64,000 nt of DNA, from NCBI GenBank assembly GCA_020634035.1, contig JACKCM010000002.1:846241-910240 (forward strand), read 5' to 3'. Each line of letters opens with the position of its first letter. The first letter of the stretch is position 1. A program made the position numbers and the translations under genes. The stretch is from Candidatus Obscuribacterales bacterium. GTDB taxonomy: Bacteria; Cyanobacteriota; Vampirovibrionia; Obscuribacterales; Obscuribacteraceae. Shown one piece after another: positions 1 to 8,859 of the stretch. The notes beneath the pieces were generated by a model. It searched no databases and had not been told where the DNA came from. It saw only the letters and a list, made by a program, of their open reading frames with translations.

Positions 1-263
1 AGACCGAGCTTGTCGTTGGCGAACTGGGGCAGACCCAGGCAGAAAATCAGGAGCACAGCCACCAGCATGCTGCCATTCTGCAGCAAAGAGCCGATTCGGC
101 TGACGGCGGCTTTGGCTTCGGATGCAGCCCGTATAGAGCCGGTCAGAGCCAGTAATGGCTTAATCAGCAGCGACTGGCTCAGGCTTTCGCGCCACCAGTC
201 GTTTTTCTCGTAGAAAGAAAAGACTGTGGCGATCCTATATATAGGGGATATAGGAGAACTCAT
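1..263 (-). CDS. O-antigen ligase/IctB-like membrane protein, N-terminal part only
   Basis: An open frame reads leftward off the window edge; only about 87 N-terminal residues are visible. The ATG at 263-261 shares its A with the TAA stop of the DUF4330 gene (TAATG), so the two are probably translationally coupled. The visible part has a cytoplasmic-looking start with aromatic and charged residues (FYEKNDWWRES), an Ala/Ser-rich stretch, and a hydrophobic segment (MLVAVLLIFCLGLP) followed by FANDKLG. This layout resembles the start of cyanobacterial IctB / O-antigen-ligase-like proteins, multi-pass membrane proteins that join or polymerise surface glycans. The family call is an inference from the N-terminus and context; the catalytic loop lies outside the window. 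Confidence 0.5.
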   Translation of the reverse strand, partial: MSSPISPIYRIATVFSFYEKNDWWRESLSQSLLIKPLLALTGSIRAASEAKAAVSRIGSLLQNGSMLVAVLLIFCLGLPQFANDKLG

Positions 264-781
264 TATTTATCGTTTGCTTTAGAAGCTGAATCAGTTGCCT
301 TGATATCGACCACCACACCCTGGGCGCGATATTTGAAGCCTTCCAGTTCGACCAGATTGCCTATTTTTACTTTGTTGCCTCTGATTACAAAGCCGTCTTT
401 GGTGGCGTCGGCTTCATCCTGGACGGTGATTATAAAATCGTGGGCATGGGGAACGGCCGGGTCGGGAAAAGCGACGGTGCCGTTGCCTTCTTTGTTCAGA
501 AAGGAAGCTTTATGCTCCCAGTGCTCCACTTTGACGATGGTCATCGGTGGATGCACGGGCCGATTGCGGATGGTGATCGCAGATTTCTCGCCGACTTTAA
601 AAATCTCGGCATCCAGGGTCTTGAGCCCGATCAGATAGACCGAAATATCAACTTTATGGGTTCCTTCGATGACCTGGTCTACACCGGCATAACCTGCTTT
701 AGCCAGTCCGAAGCCTACTAGAGCCATCAAAGACAAGACCAGGAAGGCCATATCGAGGGGATTCAACTTTCTCAATTTCAT
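263..781 (-). CDS. DUF4330 family membrane-anchored protein
   Basis: This 172-residue protein has a short basic start (MKLRKLNPLD), one membrane segment at about residues 11-30, and a soluble beta-rich domain with GYAGVDQVIEG, EIFKVGEKSAITIRNRP and a closing basic tail. Those motifs match the DUF4330 family found widely in cyanobacteria. The function is unknown; the topology predicts a single N-terminal anchor with the domain outside the membrane. A purine-rich stretch (AAAGGCGA) lies upstream of the ATG. It is the first gene of a two-gene unit with the ligase-like gene, overlapping it by one base, which suggests a shared role in envelope or glycan export. That link is an inference. Confidence 0.75.
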   Translation of the reverse strand: MKLRKLNPLDMAFLVLSLMALVGFGLAKAGYAGVDQVIEGTHKVDISVYLIGLKTLDAEIFKVGEKSAITIRNRPVHPPMTIVKVEHWEHKASFLNKEGNGTVAFPDPAVPHAHDFIITVQDEADATKDGFVIRGNKVKIGNLVELEGFKYRAQGVVVDIKATDSASKANDK

Positions 782-872
782 CGCAATCGCCTTTTACTGC
801 AGTAAAGCCTGATCATACTCAAAGGCGACAATTTGAATTTGAATTTGAAAATGTTTGAAGATTCGCTATAGC

Positions 873-1103
873 CTATATCTTTCCAAAGAATATAGAGACA
901 TTGCCGGTGACCCGCTTGACCAGTTTTACCGGTCCGGAAGAGAGCTCCTGGCCAAAGTCGAGCTCATTGAGAGCCCGGGCTTTCAAGGTCTCGATCAAAA
1001 GCTCTCCTTCAAGCTCTGAAAGCCCGGAGAGCCCCGTTCTGTACTCGCTTACCATTTTGATCAGCTCGCCAAGGGCGAGATTGTTAGAGACTATGGTTCC
1101 CAT
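873..1103 (-). CDS. small hypothetical protein, 76 aa
   Basis: I do not recognise this protein. The ATG at 1103 is preferred over an in-frame start at 1145 because AGGAAA lies about seven bases upstream. The product begins MGTIVSNNLALGEL, contains a helical middle rich in Leu and Glu, and ends with a beta-like basic/hydrophobic stretch (VKLVKRVTGNVSIFFGKI). No signal peptide or membrane segment is visible. It is separated from the DUF4330 gene by about 90 bp and is divergent from the next small gene. The opposite strand is also open here, but it lacks a convincing ribosome binding site. Confidence 0.5.
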   Translation of the reverse strand: MGTIVSNNLALGELIKMVSEYRTGLSGLSELEGELLIETLKARALNELDFGQELSSGPVKLVKRVTGNVSIFFGKI

Positions 1104-1321
1104 GATTTTTTCCTGCCAACTTATATATAGATTGCCCTGAGGCATAACGCATACCTATTCTAGATCCGGGTCATGACCGGGGTCGAACGTGATTTTCCCA
1201 CTTAGATAAGAGAACCCATGCGGGAACTACGTAGTACCCCTGTCAAATTTTTGTCGAATCGCGATAGAACTACACATAACCAAACAGCGCCGAGGCGACG
1301 GCAGAAATAGGAGATACTGAA

Positions 1322-1624
1322 ATGAGTTTTGAAGGATACAGACCGGAAGCGGCAGACAATTTCTATAACAACCATGTGGGCGACGCTCTTATCTTCCAGG
1401 TGGAAGGTCCGATGGAAGCCAACGAAAAGATGAGCGTTACAGACCTGCTCGACAGAAACGAAGAGACGATCATGAAAACCGCAATGAATATGGTCGAGCA
1501 CTTCAGCAAGATTCTCGGCAAACTGCCCGAGCACATGCAGAAAGAGCTTATCGACTCGCTTCCCACCCCCGGCCGTCACGACGTGGTCTATGCCGGTATG
1601 ATCGACAGTTATAACAAAGCCTAG
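1322..1624 (+). CDS. hypothetical protein, 100 aa
   Basis: I do not recognise the family. It has a strong ribosome binding site (AGGAGA, seven bases before the ATG). The protein is soluble, with a Tyr/Asn-rich start (SFEGYRPEAADNFYNNH), a strand-like LIFQVEGP, and a long amphipathic helix from about residue 50 (ETIMKTAMNMVEHFSKILGKL). Its stop codon (TAG, 1622-1624) overlaps the stop codon of the convergent kinase gene: the tetranucleotide CTAG at 1621-1624 serves both strands. The good start signal supports a real gene. Confidence 0.65.
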   Translation: MSFEGYRPEAADNFYNNHVGDALIFQVEGPMEANEKMSVTDLLDRNEETIMKTAMNMVEHFSKILGKLPEHMQKELIDSLPTPGRHDVVYAGMIDSYNKA

Positions 1625-3411
1625 AGTTCCAGATTCTCCAGGGTATCCAGCATCTCTTTCTGGCTGGTAACCGCCGTTCCGGATTTCTTCACGACAATGC
1701 CGGCGGCAAGATTACCGAGAGCCATTGCCTCAAGAGGGCTGGCACCGGTTACAAGGGCTAGAGCCATGGTCGCCACCACAGTATCTCCGGCTCCGGTCAC
1801 ATCGAAAACCTCGCTCTTATTAAATACCGGCAATTCCATATGCGGCTCGCCTTTCTGAAACAGAGCCATACCTTCGCTGCCACGGGTAATCAAAATCGAT
1901 TCTGCTCCGCTGATCTCGAGCATTCTTCTGCCTGCTTCGGCGAGTCTCTCCGGTGAATCTATCTTGAAGCCGATGGCTGCTTCAGTATCAGGTTGGTTCG
2001 GAGTGATTAGAGAACAGCCTCCGAAGCGTTCATAACCGTTCTGGGCATCCACGACCAGCATGGTTTTTGTGCCGGCTGTAGCTTCGCGGCAGGCTTTGAT
2101 GACACTATCGGTAATGGCACCGGCTCTGTAGTCCGAGAGGATAACGGCATGATAGTCCGCGGCTGTTTTCTTGATTCTGGCCGCCAGCTGCTCTTCTATC
2201 TCAGGCGAGATGCGGCTGTGGGAAATGCGATCGAGACGCAGCAACTGCTGCATCAGGGAATGTGATTTAGAGAGTATTCTTGTTTTGACGGTGGTCGGAC
2301 GTGAACTATCCACCACCAGGTCGTGGCTGATGCCGTGGTTCTCCAGCATGTTAGCCAGTTTGTCTTTGTACTCGTCGTCGCCGGAGACGCCGATGGCATG
2401 ACAGGTAGCGCCAAGGGCGGTGATGTTGTGGGCGGTGTTGGCTGCTCCGCCTGGAATATGCAAAGTCTCTACATGCTCCAGAATCAAGACCGGAGCTTCT
2501 CTTGAAATACGCTCCGGCTTGCCTTCCAGCAGTTCGTCAATCAGAAGGTCGCCCACGATGGTGACCCGACCACGGCTCAACTCTACGATCCTTCTTGCCA
2601 GATCGCGCTTGTTCAGCTGAGCTTTAACGGTTTTGACCGGTGAAAAGGCTATGTCTTGCGGGTGCACCCTCTCCAACTCCTTGAATAATTGATTCGCCAG
2701 CTTATTATCCGGGTCTACCCCCATTGCTAGCATTACCGCCTTTTTAGACTCTTCCAAATATTGCAGATGTCGCAATAATCTTGCCAGATGAATGCTGGCG
2801 GCGATAATCTCTTCGTTGCTGCATGCTTCGGCCAGGTTATGGGTGGTCTCCTCCAGATCTTTTTTGGCGTGGGGGCTTAAGGCGAAGTCATCCACCATAG
2901 TATTTTTTAAGAAATCCTCCACCAGCCGAGTCGCCTCTTCCGATTGTTTCTCCTTTTCGATTTTGGTCACGTCGACTCCGCGAAGGTTGAAGTGCTGACG
3001 CAAGCCGAGGGGATGAAAGAGTCCCATATTGGATGAAGCGTTGACGTTTCTGGTATCGGTCCAGCGATAATCTCCAGAGTTATTTGATTCTTCACCCTGT
3101 TTTTTGACCATCTCACGTTTTATGGATTTGTCATTGAGCAGACGGGTTATATCGGCGGTTTTTCGCGCGTCGAAACGGCTTTTCGGACTGACTTCTTGTC
3201 CGGGGTCTTGAATGATGTCGTGGAATTCTTTGAGATTGGCACGAACAGCCTTATCCGAGGCTGATTTTATCGACATCAGATCGCTGAGAGATAAAGGCGC
3301 CCTCTTTTCCGGTTGCTCGCCTTTTGTGTTCTCGGGCGGAACCTCGCTTTTGTCGCTCGTATTGCCGGGCTGGGACATTGTCGCTTGGCTCGCTCCTCCG
3401 AAACTGATCAC
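1621..3411 (-). CDS. HldE/RfaE1-like PfkB-family sugar kinase with a long N-terminal extension
   Basis: The C-terminal 320 residues or so are a clear D-glycero-beta-D-manno-heptose-7-phosphate kinase-type PfkB domain. It opens with GRVTIVGDLLIDE, has the sugar-binding IPGGAANTAHNITALG, the lid/phosphate region VKTRILSKSHSLMQQLLRLD, and ends with FDVTGAGDTVVATMALAL, where the Asp of GAGD is the catalytic base. The first 265 residues are not part of HldE: a Pro/Glu/Lys-rich low-complexity start is followed by a helical, TPR-like segment (IHLARLLRHLQYLEESKKA). The nucleotidyltransferase half of classic HldE is absent. Start choice is unsure: a GTG at 3411 lacks a Shine-Dalgarno; an ATG at 3378 has GGAGG but 16 bases away. 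No other heptose gene is in view, so the true substrate may differ. Confidence 0.8.
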   Translation of the reverse strand: MISFGGASQATMSQPGNTSDKSEVPPENTKGEQPEKRAPLSLSDLMSIKSASDKAVRANLKEFHDIIQDPGQEVSPKSRFDARKTADITRLLNDKSIKREMVKKQGEESNNSGDYRWTDTRNVNASSNMGLFHPLGLRQHFNLRGVDVTKIEKEKQSEEATRLVEDFLKNTMVDDFALSPHAKKDLEETTHNLAEACSNEEIIAASIHLARLLRHLQYLEESKKAVMLAMGVDPDNKLANQLFKELERVHPQDIAFSPVKTVKAQLNKRDLARRIVELSRGRVTIVGDLLIDELLEGKPERISREAPVLILEHVETLHIPGGAANTAHNITALGATCHAIGVSGDDEYKDKLANMLENHGISHDLVVDSSRPTTVKTRILSKSHSLMQQLLRLDRISHSRISPEIEEQLAARIKKTAADYHAVILSDYRAGAITDSVIKACREATAGTKTMLVVDAQNGYERFGGCSLITPNQPDTEAAIGFKIDSPERLAEAGRRMLEISGAESILITRGSEGMALFQKGEPHMELPVFNKSEVFDVTGAGDTVVATMALALVTGASPLEAMALGNLAAGIVVKKSGTAVTSQKEMLDTLENLEL

Positions 3412-3590
3412 ATTCTACTATAAGTCTTAAAACCAGCATCAGAACCAAATAGACATATGATTCAGATAACATCCATATGTGGGTTATTAATTTATCGCCT
3501 GTTCATGCGCACCCGGGCTGACGCCACCATCGCCGGTTAAACGCACCATGTTATATTTGATAATGAAATTGGGCTTGGAATTAGATTTAA

Positions 3591-4151
3591 GTGATCAACA
3601 AAAATATCGCCGTCCTGGCACCGCTTCTTATTCTTCAGTTCTTGCCTTGCCCCGGTTTTGCCGAGGATGAAGATCAAGTTCAGTTGAAACCGCTAAAAAA
3701 AGTGGTGGCGGTCAAATCCGAGCCGGTTGAACCATCTTTTCTGAGCTGGAAGGTAGATACACTTGGTCGGGTTCGCAGCGACGGCCGGCTGGCTAAGAGG
3801 CTTGCCAATTATCACTGGCTTGACAAGATGGTGGCAGCAAATCCAGAGATTTCCGAAGCGATATGTAATCACAGAAGAGCTGCCATGATCATAGCGAAGC
3901 ATCCTCGCATCACCGAAATCGCAGAGGCCGACCCGTATTTATGTAGAAGGATTACAAAGTGGAAAGGGGCGGCCAGAAGACTGGCAGCCAATCCTAATGC
4001 CCTCTATGTCGTCAGTAGAGATCCCGAAGGGATATACCGAGCGATTCGACGTGATAAGAAGATTAGTGAAATTCTCTCCAAGAATCCCGTCTTCAACCAG
4101 ATGATCGTCGATAATCCAGAACTGGGACGGGTAATCTCTCACTACATGTGA
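3591..4151 (+). CDS. secreted protein with short NP-type repeats
   Basis: This 186-residue protein starts at a GTG and has a signal peptide (NIAVLAPLLILQFLPCPGFA, cleavage probably near residue 24). The mature part is Lys/Val-rich to about residue 50, then made of loosely repeated short helices punctuated by NP or DP pairs (AANPEISEAI, AKHPRITEIAEADP, AANPNALYVVSRDP, SKNPVFNQMIVDNP), giving a solenoid-like pattern of roughly 11-13 residues. I cannot name a family. The gene ends in ATGTGA, whose GTG is the start of the next gene, so it is coupled to the TauE-like transporter. It may be a periplasmic partner of that transporter, which is an inference from overlap alone. Confidence 0.65.
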   Translation: MINKNIAVLAPLLILQFLPCPGFAEDEDQVQLKPLKKVVAVKSEPVEPSFLSWKVDTLGRVRSDGRLAKRLANYHWLDKMVAANPEISEAICNHRRAAMIIAKHPRITEIAEADPYLCRRITKWKGAARRLAANPNALYVVSRDPEGIYRAIRRDKKISEILSKNPVFNQMIVDNPELGRVISHYM

Positions 4152-4957
4152 ACTTCTCCATTAACTTTATCTTAGAAGCCATCGCCATTGGTCTAGCCAC
4201 CGGTATCTTTTCTGGCGCTTTCGGAATAGGCGGAGGAATCGTCTGCACTCCCCTTTTGCGTTTATGTCTGGGAGTCAGCCCCCATATGGCTATCGGTACC
4301 ACAATGGCACTGATAATCCCCACATCCCTCAGTGGTGCACTGAACTACACGAGAAAAGGTTTAGTCGACAAAAAAGTCTCCACCGCCATGATGATACCGG
4401 CGGTGGTGGGTGTGTTACTGGGCGCCGCCCTCACTAAAGTGGTGCACGGTAAGATGCTGATGCTCTCATTTGCCCTTCTGGTCGTGGTCTCGGGTATTGA
4501 TCTGACCTTCGGCATCGGCAAGAAAATTATGGATATGCGGGAGGCTGCTAACGGTGAGGCTGAGAGCGTGTCCGAAGCAGAAAGTTCAGACCGGTCGCTG
4601 CGCACAAAAATTCTGGTCGGTCTGATGTCCGGTTGTCTGGCTGGTTTCTTCGGAGTGGGCGGTGGGTTTATACTGGTCCCCTGTCTGCTCTATTTTTTCA
4701 AAATGCCTATCAAAGCCGCTTTCGGCACTTCTCTGGTGGTGATCGCCACAGTTTCAGTACCCGGGACCATAACCCACTTTTTGCTCGGTCATGTGAACAT
4801 ACCTTTGATGCTTACAATGATGGGTGGTGCGGTGGCAGGATCTTTTCTCGGCAGTACGGTGGCGCTTCGTATACGCGATAGCTGGCTTCGAAAAGGCTTC
4901 GGGGTAATAATGCTGATCGTGGCATTCGTCCTTATGGCAAGAGAGCTTTCTCCCTAG
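4148..4957 (+). CDS. TauE/SafE family membrane transporter
   Basis: This 269-residue, multi-pass protein belongs to the TauE/SafE (DUF81) family of putative sulfite, sulfonate or related anion exporters in the inner membrane. The family's two inverted repeats are visible. The first half has IATGIFSGAFGIGGGIVCTPLL near residues 14-35 and the second has SGCLAGFFGVGGGFILVPCLLYF near residues 160-182; both carry the Gly-rich GxGGG motif. A charged cytoplasmic loop (EAANGEAESVSEAESSD) separates them. The start is a GTG overlapping the previous stop. The transported substrate cannot be read from the sequence. Confidence 0.85.
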   Translation: MNFSINFILEAIAIGLATGIFSGAFGIGGGIVCTPLLRLCLGVSPHMAIGTTMALIIPTSLSGALNYTRKGLVDKKVSTAMMIPAVVGVLLGAALTKVVHGKMLMLSFALLVVVSGIDLTFGIGKKIMDMREAANGEAESVSEAESSDRSLRTKILVGLMSGCLAGFFGVGGGFILVPCLLYFFKMPIKAAFGTSLVVIATVSVPGTITHFLLGHVNIPLMLTMMGGAVAGSFLGSTVALRIRDSWLRKGFGVIMLIVAFVLMARELSP

Positions 4958-5019
4958 GGCAAATAGAATATAATCAGCTTACAAGTCATTGTCGCAAGAA
5001 GAGAAGGTTACCGGGTACA

Positions 5020-5595
5020 GTGTGTAGTTTTCATGCCCGTCTCATCGAGCTGGAGTCGGAGATAATCGCCAAGGAAGAGGCCGAAGCTGGTATCGCCGAG
5101 CTTACTCCCGATTGTCAGGTCATGCTCGAGATGGTAGAGAAAGAGGTCGGAGTCAAGCTTGCCGACCGTGTACCGGGAGATTTCAGGGGCTGGATCTCTT
5201 ATCGGCGTCTCAAAGAGAATCTCCATGAACTGGTAATCAACCGGGGCAGGGCTTTCAAAGAAGGGGGGCTTTTCCCGCGCCATCTTGCCGGCTGTGATGT
5301 CTCTTTCGGTCTTGATACCGCCACCGAGTACCAGCGCGGCTTCGATGTCTCGCCGCCTCAGGATCTTGATCACCTTCTGGTCAATTTCGGCAGGAGTAAA
5401 TCAGGTCAGATCAGGGTCTTCCTCTGGTATGGCGAGAATATCTCTCCTTACCGCTTGATCTTCGAAGCTGATATGGAAGAGGAGCCGCACAACGAACTGA
5501 GGGAAGCGGTGGTGGAAGCCTGTGTCTGGATCGTCAAGAAACCGAAAGAGAAGACTCTACCCGAATTTCTCGAGACCTTCGAAGGCGCTTCTTAA
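5020..5595 (+). CDS. hypothetical protein, 191 aa
   Basis: I do not recognise the family with confidence. The protein is soluble, starting at a GTG with AGAAGGT about ten bases upstream. It opens with a charged helix (LIELESEIIAKEEAEAGIAEL) and continues as a mixed alpha/beta sequence. Around residues 85-110 it reads HLAGCDVSFGLDTATEYQRG, and later SGQIRVFLWYGENISPYRLIF, which look like strands of a compact domain. There is no signal peptide. Its TAA stop overlaps the TAA of the convergent SPFH gene (TTAA at 5592-5595). Confidence 0.6.
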   Translation: MCSFHARLIELESEIIAKEEAEAGIAELTPDCQVMLEMVEKEVGVKLADRVPGDFRGWISYRRLKENLHELVINRGRAFKEGGLFPRHLAGCDVSFGLDTATEYQRGFDVSPPQDLDHLLVNFGRSKSGQIRVFLWYGENISPYRLIFEADMEEEPHNELREAVVEACVWIVKKPKEKTLPEFLETFEGAS

Positions 5596-6437
5596 GCCTC
5601 TTCTTTTTCGGTGGCGCTCAAATCAATTTTGGTGCCTTGATTTTGTGCGGTCTGAATGGTGTTGACGATGGGCTCGACCATCTTCTCGATGCCCGCCGGA
5701 AACCTGCGTTTGCCGTGTTCGAAGAGCTCTATCGGAATAGGGAAGATGATGGTGGAGTTATTCTCGGCAGATACTTCGACCATGGTCTGAAGCTGTCTAA
5801 GTTGCATCGCTCCTGGTGCTTGAGAGATTTTAATCGCAGCCTGGGAGAGCTTTTCGGCAGCTTGCAGTTCACCGTCGGCGGCGACGATTTTTGCTCTTCT
5901 CTCCCGCTCCGCTTCGGCCTGTCTTGCCATGGCTCTCTGCATGCTTTCAGGAATCTCGACATCTTTGACTTCTACCGAGTTCACTTTTATGCCCCAGCCT
6001 TCGGTCTGGCGGTCAATGATGGCGCTCAGCTTCTGGTTAATCGCGTCGCGTTCGGTAAGCAGTTCGTCCAGCTCGTGCTGACCGAGCACCGAGCGCAGGG
6101 TGGTCTGGGCGATCTGGCTGGTGGCGGTGAAAGGGTCTTCTACTTTTGTGACCGCTTTAAAAGGATCGACGACCTGGAAGAAGCAGACAGCTGCGGTCTT
6201 AGCAGAAACGTTGTCCTTGGTGATGATCTCCTGCATCGGAATCGACATGGTGATTACCCGCAGGTCGACTTTTTTATGGGCCTGGGCAATAGGCCAGACA
6301 AAGCTTGGACCGGGGCCGATTACTCCGGTCGCTTTACCGAGGGTGAAGATGACCAGCCGGTCGTATTCTTTGATAAATTTGATGCCGGAGAGCACATAGC
6401 CCAGGGCAAGGAAAAAGATAATGCCGAAAAATTCCAT
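5592..6437 (-). CDS. SPFH/Band 7 (stomatin/slipin-like) protein
   Basis: This is a typical prokaryotic slipin, about 281 residues. One N-terminal membrane segment (EFFGIIFFLALGYVLSG) is followed by the Band 7 domain (IKEYDRLVIFTLGKATGVIGPG, then the conserved QTTLRSVLGQHELDELL) and a long charged coiled coil (MARQAEAERERRAKIVAADGELQAAEKL), as in stomatins. These proteins oligomerise at the inner face of the membrane and organise microdomains or regulate membrane proteases. The second ATG (6437) is preferred because GAGGAGAG sits about eight bases ahead of it; the ATG six bases earlier almost touches that site. No NfeD partner gene is adjacent. Confidence 0.9.
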   Translation of the reverse strand: MEFFGIIFFLALGYVLSGIKFIKEYDRLVIFTLGKATGVIGPGPSFVWPIAQAHKKVDLRVITMSIPMQEIITKDNVSAKTAAVCFFQVVDPFKAVTKVEDPFTATSQIAQTTLRSVLGQHELDELLTERDAINQKLSAIIDRQTEGWGIKVNSVEVKDVEIPESMQRAMARQAEAERERRAKIVAADGELQAAEKLSQAAIKISQAPGAMQLRQLQTMVEVSAENNSTIIFPIPIELFEHGKRRFPAGIEKMVEPIVNTIQTAQNQGTKIDLSATEKEEA

Positions 6438-6489
6438 TGACATCTCTCCTCAGAATTCAAGACCGACTCTAAAACTTATAAGGACCATA

Positions 6490-7899
6490 TTACTGCATTT
6501 CTTCATCCGGGGCTCTGCGCAGCCGGGCGATGAAGAATCCGGAAAGTCCTCTAATGCCTGGATGCAAAAGGAGCATACCGGCTTTTGCGGTGTCGGATAA
6601 TCGGTCGTCATTCTTGAGACTTTCGGGCAGGTACGGGGTCAAATCCTCGGGCTTGAAGCTTTCGCCCCATTTTTTCAAGAAGCACTCTATCACTGCCTGA
6701 TTCTCTTCGGGCTCCAGGGAGCAAGTAGAATAAACCAGGACCCCACCCGGCTTTACGAGGGTAGCGGCATTATTTAAAAGGGCTTCCTGCAATACCGGCA
6801 ACTCTTTGAGATCTTCCGGTTTCTTACGATATTTGAGGTCAGAGCGGCGGTTGAGAACGCCGGTTCCCGAGCAGGGTGCATCTACCAGTACACTTTCAGC
6901 CAGCCTGTCGAACTTGAACTCTCGACCGTCTCCTGTACTTATCTCGATATTAGAAAGAGAGAGCCGGGCTCGATTTTTTTTGAGCTCGGTCAGGCGCTTT
7001 TCGTAGATATCCACGGCGATGACCTTGCCTTTTCCTTCGAGCATCTCGGCCAGGTGAAGGCTCTTGCCGCCTGGAGCGGCACAGAGATCGATAACTGTAG
7101 TATCGGGATCTGGATTCACTATCTCTGATACCAGAGAGGCCGCTTCGTCCTGGATGCTGAACAGACCCTCTTTATAGCCTGGCAGCTCCTCCAGCCGTCC
7201 CCGCCCCCTGGAAAGGATCTGAAATACTCCTTCCACCACAGAAGATTGCGCCAGCTCGACACCGGCTCTGGCAAGAATGACCTGGAGACCCTCGGGGCTA
7301 ATAGCAGTTCTATTGACGCGAATGAAAACTTTCGGCTCTGTCTGGGACTCGTTGAGGATAGCCAAAGTCGTCTCCGTCCCCAGGTTCTGGCGCCAACGCT
7401 CAATCATCCATGCAGGCATGGAATAATATTCGGAAAGTTCATTTACCCCCAGATTTTTATCCGGTTGCAAGGTCGCGGAAGCAAGGACGAGGGATTCTTC
7501 TCTCTTTCTTAAATAGCTGCGCAGGACGGCATTAGAGTATTTTGCCAGACCCTCGTGACCGCAACTGCGGGCGATACTGGTACAGGTATTGAGCACCGCC
7601 GATGGTGGAATATCTTCGAGATACTCCAGCTGGTAGACTCCGATGCGTAAAGTATTGAGCAGAACCGATGGAATCTTATCGAGCGGCTTCTTGGAAAAGG
7701 GTCGCAGTCGGCTGTCGAGGTTGGAGCGGTGTCGGATAACCCCCTGGACTATGTGGGTGACCAGGGCCCGGTCTCTTACAGAAAGGTCGCTTCTCTCCAG
7801 CGCTTTTGACAGGGCGATATTGGCGTAGGCTCCTTCGTTCTCTATGCGCAGCAGCGTTTCGAGGGCGATTCTTCTAGAGCTGACTCCTTTTTCTGCCAT
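6490..7899 (-). CDS. rsmB: 16S rRNA (cytosine-967-C5)-methyltransferase RsmB
   Basis: This 469-residue protein has the full RsmB layout. An N-terminal NusB-like RNA-binding domain (about 1-140; ALETLLRIENEGAYANIALSKAL, VRDRALVTHIVQGVIRHR) is followed by a SAM-dependent Rossmann methyltransferase. The SAM site is IDLCAAPGGKSLHLAEML, and the two catalytic cysteines are in DAPCSGTGVLNRRSDLK and YSTCSLEPEENQ, as expected for m5C enzymes. It methylates C967 of 16S rRNA. The ATG follows the fmt stop by one base, so fmt and rsmB are coupled in the order fmt-rsmB, a common bacterial arrangement. Confidence 0.95.
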   Translation of the reverse strand: MAEKGVSSRRIALETLLRIENEGAYANIALSKALERSDLSVRDRALVTHIVQGVIRHRSNLDSRLRPFSKKPLDKIPSVLLNTLRIGVYQLEYLEDIPPSAVLNTCTSIARSCGHEGLAKYSNAVLRSYLRKREESLVLASATLQPDKNLGVNELSEYYSMPAWMIERWRQNLGTETTLAILNESQTEPKVFIRVNRTAISPEGLQVILARAGVELAQSSVVEGVFQILSRGRGRLEELPGYKEGLFSIQDEAASLVSEIVNPDPDTTVIDLCAAPGGKSLHLAEMLEGKGKVIAVDIYEKRLTELKKNRARLSLSNIEISTGDGREFKFDRLAESVLVDAPCSGTGVLNRRSDLKYRKKPEDLKELPVLQEALLNNAATLVKPGGVLVYSTCSLEPEENQAVIECFLKKWGESFKPEDLTPYLPESLKNDDRLSDTAKAGMLLLHPGIRGLSGFFIARLRRAPDEEMQ

Positions 7900-7900
7900 C

Positions 7901-8854
7901 TCAATCCGTCACTTTAGAAAGCTTCTCACCGCTTTCCAGTCTGATTCCGTTGGCCCAGTCGGCGGCTTGCATCTTGGGCTTGTTGCGGGGCTGGACCGTA
8001 ATCAGCTGCAGCCGTCCTTTGCCCTCCTTTCCACAGGCGACAAGGATACGCTTGCCTGCTTTTATAAGGAGACCGGCTTGCTCAGGCGATGCACTGTCGA
8101 CAGGAGCAGTCTTGATGATTTTTAAAGGTTCGTCCCTGAACTGGCTCACGGTGCCCGGCCAAGGCACCAGACCTCGGACGAGATTGTGGATTTTAAGAGG
8201 CTCTTGCGACCAATCTATATTAGAGAGACTGCGGTCTAATAGTGGCGCATATGATGCCTGGCTGTCGTCCTGGGGGACAGGTTCGATAGCTCCTGCTTCC
8301 AGCTTCTTGAGAGTCTCGACCATTAAATCCGCACCGCTTTCAGAAAGCAGGCGAGCGAGCTCTACTGCATCGGTATGCAACTCTATAGGAACTTCGTTTT
8401 TGAGCAGCATGGCGCCGGTGTCCACACCGACATCGGTGCACATGGTGGTATTGCCGGCTTTCTCATGCCCGTTTATAATCGCCCAGTTTATAGGAGCGGC
8501 CCCACGTAGAGAAGGCAGCAGGGAGCCGTGCAGGTTTATAACTCCCAGTGGTGCCATCTCCAGAACCGGTTTTTTGAGGATCTGGCCGAAAGCCACCATC
8601 ACAATAACATCAGGCTTGAGGGCCCGCATCGCTTCGACAATATCTTTTTCTTTTGCCAGTTTAATCGGCTGCAACACCGGAGTGCCGTTTTCGAGGGCTA
8701 CCACTTTCACCGGTGGCGCCTGCACTTTGTTGCCGCGACCGCTTGGCCGGTCAGGCTGACACACTACTGCCACCACTTCAAAACCGGGCTCTTTTATAAG
8801 AGCCTTCAGAGTCGGTACTGCAAATTCCGGGGTGCCGAGATAGATGATTCGCAC
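7901..8854 (-). CDS. fmt: methionyl-tRNA formyltransferase
   Basis: This 317-residue enzyme formylates initiator Met-tRNA using 10-formyl-tetrahydrofolate. The N-terminal hydrolase-type Rossmann domain carries the family start RIIYLGTPEFAVPTLKAL, CQPDRPSGRG, and the catalytic region GVINLHGSLLPSLRGAAPINWA, with the conserved Asn-His and the SLLPxxRG loop. The C-terminal OB-like tRNA-binding domain follows NLVRGLVPWPGT. The start is a GTG at 8854. The gene lies five bases after a 73-residue gene and one base before rsmB, forming one transcription unit. Length is normal for the family. Confidence 0.95.
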   Translation of the reverse strand: MRIIYLGTPEFAVPTLKALIKEPGFEVVAVVCQPDRPSGRGNKVQAPPVKVVALENGTPVLQPIKLAKEKDIVEAMRALKPDVIVMVAFGQILKKPVLEMAPLGVINLHGSLLPSLRGAAPINWAIINGHEKAGNTTMCTDVGVDTGAMLLKNEVPIELHTDAVELARLLSESGADLMVETLKKLEAGAIEPVPQDDSQASYAPLLDRSLSNIDWSQEPLKIHNLVRGLVPWPGTVSQFRDEPLKIIKTAPVDSASPEQAGLLIKAGKRILVACGKEGKGRLQLITVQPRNKPKMQAADWANGIRLESGEKLSKVTD

Positions 8855-8859
8855 AGAAA

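Noticed and set aside
5637..6440. 267-codon open frame opposite the SPFH gene
   Set aside because: It is antisense to a clear SPFH protein, has no ribosome binding site and no family-like motif.
7950..8759. 269-codon open frame opposite fmt
   Set aside because: Antisense to a definite fmt gene; sequence composition is that of a reversed coding strand.
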